DNA from: Pseudoflavonifractor intestinihominis
GTDB taxonomy: Bacteria; Bacillota; Clostridia; Oscillospirales; Oscillospiraceae
Direction: 5' to 3'
Assembly: GCF_040096055.1 (NCBI RefSeq)
Contig: NZ_JBBMFK010000001.1
Span: 186,001-250,000, forward strand
DNA length: 64,000 bases
In this document: in pieces, positions 8,910 through 16,827 of the stretch
How positions within the stretch are numbered: the stretch's first letter is position 1
Layout: every line of letters starts with the position of its first letter
Notes under the pieces: generated by a model
Database searches by the model: none
Seen by the model: the letters and a program-made list of their open reading frames with translations, nothing else
Told to the model about the DNA's origin: nothing
Translations under genes and position numbers: made by a program

Positions 8910-9206
8910 CTTGTATCATCCTCATATCTTAAGTACTGCGATCTCTACAGCCCGCGGCTCTTTTCACACTGAGCTCCTTGCCCAGACTGCCGCCATTCCC
9001 CGCGGGATCTGTCCGGCACAGGCTCTGTCCGACAGACTGCCGCTGCCGCACTGCCTCAAAACCATAAAGATCCCAACGGCGTTGGAAGTCCGCGGCCGGC
9101 CCCCTTGGGGATACTGGCTTTCCGGCCAAAAAGCGGCACCGAAAATCTGCAGGCGCGAAAAATCAGAAATCGGTATGTTTTTTCGGATCATTTTTCCGCT
9201 ATTGTT

Positions 9207-9776
9207 TCAGGTTTCCGGTGGTCCGGCCCAGGACTCCCGATGGCTCTCCAGCCACTTGGGGAACGCCTCGGCGGGCAGGACCCAGATGCGGGTGGCGTTC
9301 CGTTCGCCCCGGTGGCTGCACTGGAAGGCGGAGCAGAGGGCGGAGGTATCGTTGGTGAGGAACGCCGCCTCCAGCACATCCTGGCAGTGCTTCAGCTCCA
9401 GGTTGTCGTGGTCCAAAAAGCGGCGGCCCGGGCCGTAGATATGTTCATAGGCCAGGACGCAGATGTGGAACTTGGGCGGCAGCCGGTCCGGGAACGCCCG
9501 GCGGATGGCTGCGCGCAGGGAGTGGGCCAGGAAGCGGCTGCGGTCGCTGTCGCCCCGGCGGGGCAGAACGGCTTCCAGGGTGACGGCCAGCCAGCTGTCC
9601 TCCAGCAGTTCCACTCTGGCGGGAGTCTCCTCGCCGATGGATGGGCCTCCCGCTGCAGACGGTCCCGGCGGCAGAACGGAGGCGGCGTAGTCCCGCAGGG
9701 CGAGCGCCGCTGTCTCCGCGGCCCGGAGAGCCTCCAACAGGCGCCGTTCGCTGCGGATCGGATCGTGTGATTTCAT
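9207..9776 (-). CDS. Hypothetical protein with a RusA-like acidic motif
   Basis: A 189-residue soluble protein. Residues around 125-150 (FLDHDNLELKHCQDVLEA, then FLTND) follow the D-x-D-N-x3-K-x3-D-x-L...D spacing seen in RusA-family Holliday-junction endonucleases, which are common in phages and integrative elements. The N-terminal half is a helical segment followed by a strand-rich region (SWLAVTLEAVLPRRG). A GAGAGAAGG-like ribosome-binding site precedes the ATG at 9776. It is transcribed in the same direction as the replication genes but separated by about 300 bases. The RusA call rests on one motif and is tentative. Confidence 0.45.
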   Translation of the reverse strand: MKSHDPIRSERRLLEALRAAETAALALRDYAASVLPPGPSAAGGPSIGEETPARVELLEDSWLAVTLEAVLPRRGDSDRSRFLAHSLRAAIRRAFPDRLPPKFHICVLAYEHIYGPGRRFLDHDNLELKHCQDVLEAAFLTNDTSALCSAFQCSHRGERNATRIWVLPAEAFPKWLESHRESWAGPPET

Positions 9777-10189
9777 GGGAAAGACCTTCTCTCATAACAG
9801 GATAAGGGCTCGGGGCGGGAAGCCTCCTGAAAAGCCCCTTCATTAAGCATGTAGAAATGAAGGGAGTATTTTCACCCCTTCCCGGCAAAAATTTTTCAAA
9901 ACTCCTGCCGGCGGAGGCGCCCGTGATTGCCCTTTCATAATAAATGGAGAAAAGGCTCCCTGTTTTTGCCCCCTTAGAAAAACTTTTTTGGAAAATTTCA
10001 GCCGGGCGCAAAAATACGTTCAGCGCAAACCTTCGGCGGCGCGGAAAACCGCGGCTCGACATTAGGTCTACGCTGAACGCAAATCAGAAAACCAGATACG
10101 CTGTACGAGGACTTTTGCGTTCACAGCCTGAGCGGCATGGTCCAATAAAATAGCTCCATGGAGACAAAATCCCCTTGCAATCCCGCGGA
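9777..10189. other. Non-coding AT-rich region with dispersed TTTGCGTTCA-type sites
   Basis: No gene is supported in this divergent intergenic region. It contains three related sequences: ACGTTCAGCGCAAAC (10016-10030), TACGCTGAACGCAAAT (10069-10084) and CTTTTGCGTTCACAG (10112-10126), the first and third inverted relative to the second. Such spaced repeats beside replication genes could be iterons of an origin or operators for the element's regulators. Neither is proven. Confidence 0.4.
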
Positions 10190-10222
10190 AATCTAATATA
10201 ATAATTATCAGATTATTAGATT
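10190..10222 (+). promoter_or_regulatory. Palindromic operator over the AlbA_2 gene promoter
   Basis: AATCTAATA (10190-10198) and TATTAGATT (10214-10222) form a perfect 9-bp inverted repeat flanking the AT-rich TATAATAAT segment, which could serve as the -10 region. It lies 19 bases before the AlbA_2-family start codon. Inference: autorepression by the downstream HTH-bearing protein. Confidence 0.55.
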
Positions 10223-10240
10223 GCTTGTGGGAGGTTCATC

Positions 10241-11569
10241 ATGTTCACGGAAAACAAAACGACCGAGCTGAAGCGGGAGTATGTGGACGACATCAAGAAT
10301 ACCGCCATCGCCTTCGCCAACTGCGACGGCGGCACCCTCTATGTGGGCATTGAGGACGACGGCACGGTGCGCGGCGTGGACGACGCAGACGGCACCATGC
10401 TCCGGGTCACCAACGCCATCCGGGACGCCGTGCGCCCGGACCTGACGATGTTCCTGGAGTGCCGCTGTGAGACCATGGAGGGAAAGCCGGTGATCTGCGT
10501 CCGGGTCCAGCGGGGAACGGCCCGGCCTTACTACCTCCACAGCAAGGGTATCCGCCCGGAGGGTGTCTTTGTCCGTCAAGGGGCCTCCACCGTCCCCGCC
10601 AGCGAAGCGGCAATTCTGGACATGATCAAGGAGACCAGCGGCGACAGCTACGAGGCCGCCCGCTCCCTGGAGCAGCGACTCACCTTTGAGCAGGCCTCGG
10701 CGTTTTTCCGGAGCCGGAACGTGGCCTTCGGCCCGTCTCAGATGCGCACGCTCCATCTGATCGGTCCGGACGGTACATACACCAACCTGGCATTCCTGCT
10801 CTCAGACCAGTGCAACCACACCGTCAAGCTGGCGGTCTTCGAGGGCAGCAAAAAGTCGGTCTTCAAGGACCGGCAGGAGCTGACCGGCTCTCTGCTCCAG
10901 CAACTGGAGGATGCCTACGGCTATATCGACCGATTCAACCGCACCCGGGCGGAGTTCTCCGGCCTGGACCGGGTGGATATCCGGGACTACCCGCCCGAGG
11001 CCGTGCGGGAGGCGCTGCTCAACGCCCTGGTCCACCGGGACTACGCCTTCAGCGGCCCTACCCTTATTAGTATCTTTGAGGATCGGATCGAGTTCGTCAC
11101 CATCGGCGGCCTGGCCAGGGGCATCGGGCTGGAGGACATCCGCCTGGGCGTATCAGTGCTGCGTAACCCTGACCTGGCCAACATCTTCTACCGCCTGCGG
11201 CTGATCGAGGCCTACGGAACCGGCATTCTCCGTATCCACGAGTGCTACGCCGGCGCGGCGGTGCAGCCGGCTATCGAGGCCACCGACCATGCCTTCAAGA
11301 TCACCCTGCCGAACCTGAATTTCAGCCGCGAAGCAGAAAATACCCCGCCTGCCCGGCCAGCCACCAGTTTGGGCAAGAGAGAGGCCCGGGTGCAGAAGGT
11401 CATCGGGCTGTGCAGAGAGAACGGCTGGGTCGTCCGGAAGGACGTGGAGGCGGCGCTGGGCGTCTCCCAGGCCACGGCGATCCTGCTGTTGCGGGAGATG
11501 ACCCGGGACGGCCTGCTGGAAAAGCAAGGAACGGCGAAGAACCTGCGGTATTATCTGGCGGAAATGTGA
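10241..11569 (+). CDS. AlbA_2 (Schlafen-type) / GHKL-like ATP-binding HTH protein
   Basis: A 442-residue protein of the RecG-like AlbA_2 family. The N-terminal AlbA_2 domain (about 1-120) shows the TELK start, AFANCDGGTLYVGIEDDG and FVRQGASTVPAS motifs. A middle region (about 250-360) has PPEAVREALLNALVHRDY and NPDLANIFYRLRLIEAYGTG, as in the HATPase_c_4 part of this family. The C-terminus (about 375-442) is a winged helix (VRKDVEAALGVSQATAILLLREM). Members act as transcription regulators or nucleic-acid-binding accessory factors and are frequent in mobile elements and defence loci. GGGAGG precedes the ATG. It is the only plus-strand gene of the element and is the likely cargo or regulator; its exact role is unknown. 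Confidence 0.85.
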   Translation: MFTENKTTELKREYVDDIKNTAIAFANCDGGTLYVGIEDDGTVRGVDDADGTMLRVTNAIRDAVRPDLTMFLECRCETMEGKPVICVRVQRGTARPYYLHSKGIRPEGVFVRQGASTVPASEAAILDMIKETSGDSYEAARSLEQRLTFEQASAFFRSRNVAFGPSQMRTLHLIGPDGTYTNLAFLLSDQCNHTVKLAVFEGSKKSVFKDRQELTGSLLQQLEDAYGYIDRFNRTRAEFSGLDRVDIRDYPPEAVREALLNALVHRDYAFSGPTLISIFEDRIEFVTIGGLARGIGLEDIRLGVSVLRNPDLANIFYRLRLIEAYGTGILRIHECYAGAAVQPAIEATDHAFKITLPNLNFSREAENTPPARPATSLGKREARVQKVIGLCRENGWVVRKDVEAALGVSQATAILLLREMTRDGLLEKQGTAKNLRYYLAEM

Positions 11570-11585
11570 CAACGGTGAAATTGCA

Positions 11586-11629
11586 ATCAGGCCGCCGGTT
11601 CCGAAAGGAACCGGCGGCCTGATTTTTTC
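11586..11629 (+). terminator. Intrinsic terminator after the AlbA_2-family gene
   Basis: ATCAGGCCGCCGGTTCC (11586-11602), loop GAAA, GGAACCGGCGGCCTGAT (11607-11623), then TTTTT. A perfect 17-bp stem. Confidence 0.9.
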
Positions 11630-11660
11630 GTTTATCAAGCACCAAATTGGCGTGGATCTG
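11586..11660. repeat. Element-end cassette, copy 1 (hairpin plus TATCAA...GTGGATCTG)
   Basis: The terminator hairpin and the next 30 bases (TATCAAGCACCAAATTGGCGTGGATCTG, 11633-11660) match the sequence at 33731-33804 beside groEL: the hairpin has the same design with 2-4 changes, the spacing is 46-47 bases, and 21 of 28 bases agree after TATCAA. It marks the right edge of the replication/integration block. Inference: end sequence of the same element family. Confidence 0.5.
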
Positions 11661-11692
11661 TTCTGAAACTCATTCCATGTTCTTTCCCTGCG

Positions 11693-13129
11693 TCACTCCA
11701 CCACCGCCGCGGCCTCATCCTGCCGCTCCCTTGCCGCCTCCAGGTCATCGAAATCCCCCAGGGCCCGCAGGTCCACATGGGAAGCGTCCACCCCGAACAC
11801 CGGGCGTTCCGCCCACTGGGCCAGGGTGGCGGGATAGTCTCCTTCCAACTGTCCCCGGACGCTCTCCGAGCGCAGGCGGCACACCTCCAGCAGGGTGTCC
11901 ACCGCCAGCAGGTGGTCCTCATAGGAGCAGAAGGCGGTGGGGTCGGCCTGGACATAGGGGGCGATCATGGCCTGGGTCTGCCGGATGACCGCCTCATACC
12001 GGCCGCTCTCGAAATACTCCGTGAGCAGATGGTCGAAATAGGCGTGATACCGAGCAAAATAGTCGTTGTTTTTCATCAGATTGTGATAGAGGGGGCGTTT
12101 CAGCATGGTCTCCCCCCGGGCGGGGGTGTTGATGGGCCAGTTGATCAGTACGTCGGGGTCCCGGATGGGATCGGTCATGCCCAGGGCGTAGGTGCCGAAG
12201 GCCAGGTTGTAGTCCCAGGGCAGGATGGAGATCACCCCGTCCTCCTCATAGAGGAAGTAGTTGTGTCCGGTGTGGCCCAGGTAGCTGTCCCAGTTCATGA
12301 CGAACACCTGGACGGTAAAATACCGTAGCACCTCGTCCACGTTGATTGCTGTCTCCAGGTCCTCCCCGGTGGACAGCACCCGCAGGGCCTGGATCAGCCG
12401 CTCCCGGTCCGCCCCGTCGGTGGAGAACTTGGCGTTGTCGAAAATATTGGGGTAGAGGGCGGGATCGTCCCCTGTGTACCACAGGGCCACGTCGGCGTTC
12501 TCCGCGTTCAGGGAGTGGTAGTCCGGCTTATAGAGCGCTCCGTGATCCGGGCCGAAGTTCCGCCGGGCAAAAGCCTCCTCCGGTTCCTCGATGGCCAGGA
12601 ACAGCCCCCAGGGGGCGCCGTTCACCGTCACCCAGGCATAGCTGCACAGAGGGGCCGGCGCCTCCATGTAGGCCATCATGTGGTAGGCCAGGTAGGTCTT
12701 GAGGTAGCTGTTGTCCTGGAAGGAGGCATCCAGGGAGAGCTTGTCCAGTCCGTGGTAATTCCCGCCGTCCACATAGTGGTCGAATTCCAGCTTCAGGCTG
12801 TACCGGGACAGGCCGTACTCCTCCGTCAGCCGGAGGGAGTTGTTCCCCTTGGCCCGCAGGCCCACTTGGTAAAATTCCTCCCCGTCGATGACCGCGGTAC
12901 AGGGGATATATTCCTCCGCCGGGGCGTTTTCCAGAAAGGCCGCCCAGTCCTCCACCCGCAGGTCCACCGTGTGAACCCGGTCGTCGTCAAAGAGGCGGGA
13001 GGCATACCCGGGCGCGGCGCTGGCTGGCCGGAGGCCAAGAACCTCCCCGAAGCAAAGCAGGCCGGTGAGGATCAGGGCCAGCAGGATGGCCGCGGCGCAG
13101 ATGCGGTCGATATGCCGGTGGCGGATCAT
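11693..13129 (-). CDS. CotH-family protein kinase-like surface protein
   Basis: A 478-residue CotH protein. CotH enzymes have an atypical kinase fold; Bacillus CotH phosphorylates spore coat proteins. An N-terminal membrane segment (DRICAAAILLALILTGLLCF, about 6-26) anchors or exports it. Family motifs visible are GLRAKGNNSLRL near 125, the lysine in GALYKPDYHSL near 225, and the metal-binding LPWDYNLAFG near 305. The start at 13129 comes 4 bases after the DUF4956 stop codon, so translation is probably coupled. It is the last gene of a minus-strand operon with DUF4956, VTC and an acidic lipoprotein; the CotH/VTC/DUF4956 association recurs in many bacteria. The substrate here is unknown. Confidence 0.85.
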   Translation of the reverse strand: MIRHRHIDRICAAAILLALILTGLLCFGEVLGLRPASAAPGYASRLFDDDRVHTVDLRVEDWAAFLENAPAEEYIPCTAVIDGEEFYQVGLRAKGNNSLRLTEEYGLSRYSLKLEFDHYVDGGNYHGLDKLSLDASFQDNSYLKTYLAYHMMAYMEAPAPLCSYAWVTVNGAPWGLFLAIEEPEEAFARRNFGPDHGALYKPDYHSLNAENADVALWYTGDDPALYPNIFDNAKFSTDGADRERLIQALRVLSTGEDLETAINVDEVLRYFTVQVFVMNWDSYLGHTGHNYFLYEEDGVISILPWDYNLAFGTYALGMTDPIRDPDVLINWPINTPARGETMLKRPLYHNLMKNNDYFARYHAYFDHLLTEYFESGRYEAVIRQTQAMIAPYVQADPTAFCSYEDHLLAVDTLLEVCRLRSESVRGQLEGDYPATLAQWAERPVFGVDASHVDLRALGDFDDLEAARERQDEAAAVVE

Positions 13130-13133
13130 GGCC

Positions 13134-13823
13134 TCACCCCATGTAGTCCCCGTTGTAGGAGACCAGAACCACGTTCCCCACACCCTCCATGGCCCCCAGC
13201 TCATTGACGAACTCTGTGTCGGCGTCCCGTAGGCGCACCTCATAGTTCAGCTCGATCTGGCCCGGGGCCACGCTCTTGCTCTTGAGATTCAGCCGCCGCA
13301 CTCGGGCCTCCACCAGGGCCCGCACCTGTCCCTCCACATCCTGGTCGGCGCAGTGGATCACCAGGATGTAGGGGGACTCCCCGTTCTTCTGCCGGGAGAA
13401 CACCAGCAGCACCACCCCCACAAATAGGCTACCCACCACCGCCAGGGGGATGAGCCCCGCCGCCAGCACGATGCCCGCCGCGATGGCCCAGAACAGGAAG
13501 GCGATATCCATGGGCTCCTTGATGGCGGTGCGGAAGCGGACGATGGACAGGGCGCCCACCATGCCCAGGGAGAGGACGATGTTGCTGGTCACCGCCAGGA
13601 TCAACAGGGTGGTGATGAGGGTGAGGGCGATGAGGGTCACCCCGAAGCTGGGGGCGTACATGACGCCGGCGTAGCATTTTTTATAGACCAGGAAGATGAA
13701 CAGGCCCAGGCAAAAGGCCAGTGCCAGGGCGATGGCGGCGTCCGGCAGGGAGACCGCATCCAGCCGCTCCAGAAAGCTGGATTTGAAGATGTCCTGAAAG
13801 GTGAACGTGGGCATGGCAGCCAC
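13134..13823 (-). CDS. DUF4956 membrane protein
   Basis: A 229-residue protein with four predicted transmembrane helices (about 30-48, 58-85, 105-122, 125-142). The conserved loop SIVRFRTAIKEPMDIAFLF between helices is the signature of DUF4956. A soluble C-terminal domain (about 150-229) has a ferredoxin-like alternation of strands and helices. Its function is unknown, but it is repeatedly found next to VTC-domain and CotH genes, suggesting that the three act together at the membrane. It follows the VTC gene by 17 bases, and CotH starts 4 bases after its stop. Confidence 0.85.
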   Translation of the reverse strand: MAAMPTFTFQDIFKSSFLERLDAVSLPDAAIALALAFCLGLFIFLVYKKCYAGVMYAPSFGVTLIALTLITTLLILAVTSNIVLSLGMVGALSIVRFRTAIKEPMDIAFLFWAIAAGIVLAAGLIPLAVVGSLFVGVVLLVFSRQKNGESPYILVIHCADQDVEGQVRALVEARVRRLNLKSKSVAPGQIELNYEVRLRDADTEFVNELGAMEGVGNVVLVSYNGDYMG

Positions 13824-13840
13824 TCCTCTTTTTTTCGTTC

Positions 13841-14551
13841 TCAGTCAAACCGCCGGCACAGGGCGTATTTGGAACAGGCCCCCGCCCGGCGGTCCGGCGT
13901 CTGGACGGCCAGGCGCACCAGGTCGGGGAGAAAGGCGTCGTACTTGACCTCCAGTACCGTCAAAGCGTCCAGAGGTTTCAGAGGGAACAAACCGGGGGAC
14001 AGGAAGCCGGCGCTGTCCCCGCAGGTGCGCAGGTTCCGATCCAGGGTCACTCGGACATTTCCGGGGGCGTACAGGAAGGCCTCCCGGTCATAGCACACCA
14101 CCGTCCTGGGCCGCAACAGCGTCCCATGGAGCTTGTGGTACAGCTCCGACAGCAGGGGCTCACCCCGCTCCAGAAGGAAGGCGTCCTCCCCGGAGAGTAG
14201 CCGCTCCGCCTCCTCCAAGGTCAGGTGGGCGGATCGCTTGCCGCACAGGCCATTCACCTTAAATTTTTTCTCCAGCTTGAGAAAATCCGGGCGCTCCCCG
14301 TAGTATCGCAGGCGGAACTTCTCCCGCCGGTTCACCCCGTCCAGCTTCTCCCGGAGGGCGGTATCGTAGGGGGTGTCGAAATACAGGCTGGTCACCCGGT
14401 AGGAGCCGTCCGGTCCGGCGTGGCCGTCCCGGGGAAAGAGCTTCCGCAACCGGGAGGCGAGCACCAGATCCTCCTGGGGAGAGAGCTGGTGCTTGACCTC
14501 GTGGCGCAGGCGGAAGGGCTCAGTCGTCCCAATCGTCGTCCCAGTCGTCAT
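13841..14551 (-). CDS. VTC-domain protein (polyphosphate polymerase family)
   Basis: A 236-residue CYTH/TTM-superfamily VTC domain. In yeast Vtc4 this fold makes polyphosphate from ATP; bacterial homologues are mostly untested. Basic tunnel motifs are visible: FRLRHEVKHQLS, SLYFDTP, REKFRLRYYG, LKLEKKFKVNGLCGKRS, VCYDREAFLY, VRVTLDRNLRT and the acidic VLEVKYDAFLP. There is no membrane segment; DUF4956 next door could be its membrane partner. The only suitable start is the ATG at 14551, so the first 11 codons lie inside the acidic tail of the upstream lipoprotein gene in another frame. A longer Thr/Pro-rich extension in this frame is a shadow of the repeats upstream. Confidence 0.85.
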   Translation of the reverse strand: MTTGTTIGTTEPFRLRHEVKHQLSPQEDLVLASRLRKLFPRDGHAGPDGSYRVTSLYFDTPYDTALREKLDGVNRREKFRLRYYGERPDFLKLEKKFKVNGLCGKRSAHLTLEEAERLLSGEDAFLLERGEPLLSELYHKLHGTLLRPRTVVCYDREAFLYAPGNVRVTLDRNLRTCGDSAGFLSPGLFPLKPLDALTVLEVKYDAFLPDLVRLAVQTPDRRAGACSKYALCRRFD

Positions 14552-15725
14552 CGTCGTCCCGGTCGTCGTAGTCCGTGTCGTCCCAGCCGTCGTCATCGTC
14601 GTCCCAGTGATCCTCGCCGGTGGGGTCGCCGTACCAGTCGTCGTCATCGCCCCAGTCGTCGTAGTCGGTGATCCCGTCCGCATTGGGGCCGTAGTCGGTA
14701 TCGTCGTAGTCGGTGATGCCATCCGCGTTGGGGCCGTAGTCGGTATCGTCGTAGTCGGTGATGCCGTCGGCGTTGGGGCCGTAATCCGTGTCGTCGTAGT
14801 CGGTGATCCCGTCGGCGTTGGGGCCGTAATCCGTGTCGTCGTAATCGGTGATCCCGTCGGCGTTGGGGCCGTAGTCGGTATCGTCGTAATCGGTAACGCC
14901 ATCATTGTTGGGGCCGTAGTCCGTGTCATCGTAGTCGGTGATACCGTAATCGGTGATCCCATCGCTGCCCGGACCATAGTCGGTGTCGTCATAGTCCTGG
15001 AACTCCGCGTCCATCTCGGTGACCTTGCCGGTGTAGGCGTTCACCTCATACTCGTACTCCACGCCGTCCAGGACGAACTCCACCTCGTACTCCCCGTCGT
15101 CCAGGTCGTACTCCTTCTCCACAAACTGCAGATCGTCCCGGCCCAGCTGGGTGGAGAGGATGCTCTGGGCGGCGGAGGCGTTGATGTATCCCTTGTCCCC
15201 GTAGGCGTCGTCGTAGTCGTCCTGGTCCAGGGTCACGGGCTGAGAGCCGATCTGGTCGGCTTCCACCACCAGCCGGACCGCCTCGGCCAGCTCATTGAGG
15301 AACTGGTCGCTGGGGTAGGCGGAGCCCCGCTCCAGCTTCAGGATGATGTTCTTCTCGTGGCCGCCCACGGTGGCGTCGAAGTAGCCCAGGGCATTGATCT
15401 CATCCACCAGCTCTCCCACCACCTGGGTGCAGGGCCTGCCCTGGTAGCCGGTGTAGGAGGCCAGCAGGGTCTGGGCCTCCTGATTGCGGCCGGTGAGGGC
15501 TACCACGTTGCCCGCGTCGTCATAGTCCATCTCGATCTCCGGGTTCACGCTCAGGAGGACGGTCCCCACAGCGCCGCCGCTCTCTTCCAGAAGGGGGGCG
15601 CTGGTGCCGGGGGTCTCGGGGAGGTCCGCCGTGCCGGCGCTGGTCCCGCAGGCGGTCAGAGTGGTCAAGGCCAGGGCGGTGGTCAGGGTCAGGGCAAGCA
15701 ATTTGGTGTGGATGTTCTGTTTCAT
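14520..15725 (-). CDS. Lipoprotein with RsgI-like, PepSY and acidic DTDYGP repeats
   Basis: A 401-residue secreted lipoprotein: signal peptide with lipobox LTTLTAC (Cys near 26). Next comes a domain like the RsgI middle region (VLLSVNPEIEMDYDDAGNV, about 55-135), then a PepSY-type domain (about 165-235, YEVEFVLDGVEYEYEVNAYTG). A run of 15-residue repeats YDDTDYGPNADGITD (about 240-350) precedes a strongly acidic D/W-rich tail. AAGGAG is correctly spaced for the ATG at 15725. The repeats resemble calcium-binding acidic loops such as thrombospondin type 3, so Ca2+ binding is plausible but unproven. The neighbouring RsgI carries related repeats. First gene of the VTC operon. Confidence 0.85.
   Translation of the reverse strand: MKQNIHTKLLALTLTTALALTTLTACGTSAGTADLPETPGTSAPLLEESGGAVGTVLLSVNPEIEMDYDDAGNVVALTGRNQEAQTLLASYTGYQGRPCTQVVGELVDEINALGYFDATVGGHEKNIILKLERGSAYPSDQFLNELAEAVRLVVEADQIGSQPVTLDQDDYDDAYGDKGYINASAAQSILSTQLGRDDLQFVEKEYDLDDGEYEVEFVLDGVEYEYEVNAYTGKVTEMDAEFQDYDDTDYGPGSDGITDYGITDYDDTDYGPNNDGVTDYDDTDYGPNADGITDYDDTDYGPNADGITDYDDTDYGPNADGITDYDDTDYGPNADGITDYDDTDYGPNADGITDYDDWGDDDDWYGDPTGEDHWDDDDDGWDDTDYDDRDDDDDWDDDWDD
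14661..14990. repeat. 45-bp coding tandem repeat array
   Basis: Six head-to-tail 45-bp units start at 14661, 14706, 14751, 14796, 14841 and 14886, followed by a degenerate longer unit to about 14990. Each encodes 15 residues of the lipoprotein. Inner units differ at only a few positions, so copy number can be expected to vary by slippage or recombination in steps that keep the frame. Confidence 0.9.
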
Positions 15726-15897
15726 GTCTTTCATCTCCTTAGAAAATGGTGTTTGGTTTTGTGTTCTGATTTTAGATTACGGAGCCGTTGCTGAAAAACC
15801 GGGGTCTGGGAAAAACTTTTTTCTCTTCTTCGGCTGACACAGGGAGGATACGGCGGCCGGTTTTCAAAACCGGGGCCGCGGCGGAAATTTTTCTGCT

Positions 15898-16827
15898 TTA
15901 ATCGTCGTCATCCCGATTTCCGTCATCGTCATCATCATCCCGGTCGTCCTCATCGTCTTCCCAGCGATCATCGCCGTCGTCCTCCCAGCGGTCATCGTCG
16001 GTATCCCGGTCATCGTCCCGATCCTCATAGTCGGTGTCACCGTCTATATAAGGGCCGTCGTTGGAAGACTCATAGTCGGTGACGCCGTCGCTGTAAGGGC
16101 CGTAATCGGTATCCTGGTAGCCGGTCACTCCGCCGTTGCCGGGGCGGTCGTCCGTGTCATCCGGGACAACGGGCGGATCGGTCTGCTCCGGGGGCGGTTC
16201 TGGGGTAGGCTCCGGTTCGGGGGGCGTCACCGGGATGACTACCTCAGTGACCGGCGGCTTCTCGTCAGTGGGGCCGATCTGGATCACGATGGTCTCCCCG
16301 TACCGCTCCTCCAGATCCTCCCGGGCCGCCTGTTCCTCCCGGGCCTGCCAGTCGGCGTCGGCGCTGGTAACTGTGATGGACACCGTCTCCCCGCCGGAGA
16401 GGTAGCCCATATCGATGGCTCGCTCCACCAGCTCCTCCGTCACGTCCTCCCGGTCCTTGCCCCCATAGTCGTAGCCCTCGATCAGGACCCGACCGTCCGC
16501 GTTGAGCCCCTCCAGCTCCAACACCCGGTCGGTGCGGCTGAGGGTGAGCTCCACGTCTGGGTTGATCTGGATGCGCAGGGCGCCGTAGGGAACAAAATTG
16601 GGCTGGTAATAGCCAAAGAACACGATGCACAGGCAGGCGGCCAGGCCGGCCACGCCGGACAGGGGCTTCCACAGGGCGGGGCGTTGTCCCCTGGGGCGCC
16701 GCAGCTCCACGATGTCCCGCACCGTGTCCCCCACCTGATAGCGCAGGTTGGCGGCCTTGAGGAAGCGGCCCTCCTCGTCCAGCACCACCGCGTAGGCCGG
16801 GTGCACCTCCATGACCAGATAGTTCAC
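15898..16827 (-). CDS. rsgI: Anti-sigma factor RsgI-like
   Basis: A 309-residue membrane anti-sigma factor that holds SigI inactive until an external signal arrives. The N-terminal RsgI domain (YLVMEVHPAYAVVLDEEGRF, about 3-55) faces the cytoplasm. A single membrane helix (LSGVAGLAACLCIVFFGYY, about 57-75) follows, then an extracytoplasmic RsgI middle domain (about 80-185: INPDVELTLSRTDRVLELE). A Pro-rich linker leads to an acidic C-terminus with DTDYGPYSDGVTDY repeats and a D/R tail. The start is the GTG at 16827, overlapping the sigI stop codon (GTGA) with GAGGGG upstream. The C-terminal repeats match those of the lipoprotein 15 kb-side neighbour downstream in the same orientation. Confidence 0.88.
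   Translation of the reverse strand: MNYLVMEVHPAYAVVLDEEGRFLKAANLRYQVGDTVRDIVELRRPRGQRPALWKPLSGVAGLAACLCIVFFGYYQPNFVPYGALRIQINPDVELTLSRTDRVLELEGLNADGRVLIEGYDYGGKDREDVTEELVERAIDMGYLSGGETVSITVTSADADWQAREEQAAREDLEERYGETIVIQIGPTDEKPPVTEVVIPVTPPEPEPTPEPPPEQTDPPVVPDDTDDRPGNGGVTGYQDTDYGPYSDGVTDYESSNDGPYIDGDTDYEDRDDDRDTDDDRWEDDGDDRWEDDEDDRDDDDDDGNRDDDD

Noticed and set aside
14661..14990. CRISPR-like repeats
   Set aside because: Units are contiguous 45-mers without spacers and are in frame with a lipoprotein; no cas genes nearby.
14552..14992. Thr/Pro-rich N-terminal extension of the VTC protein
   Set aside because: It is the alternative-frame reading of the 45-bp repeat array; the VTC fold begins only after 14551.
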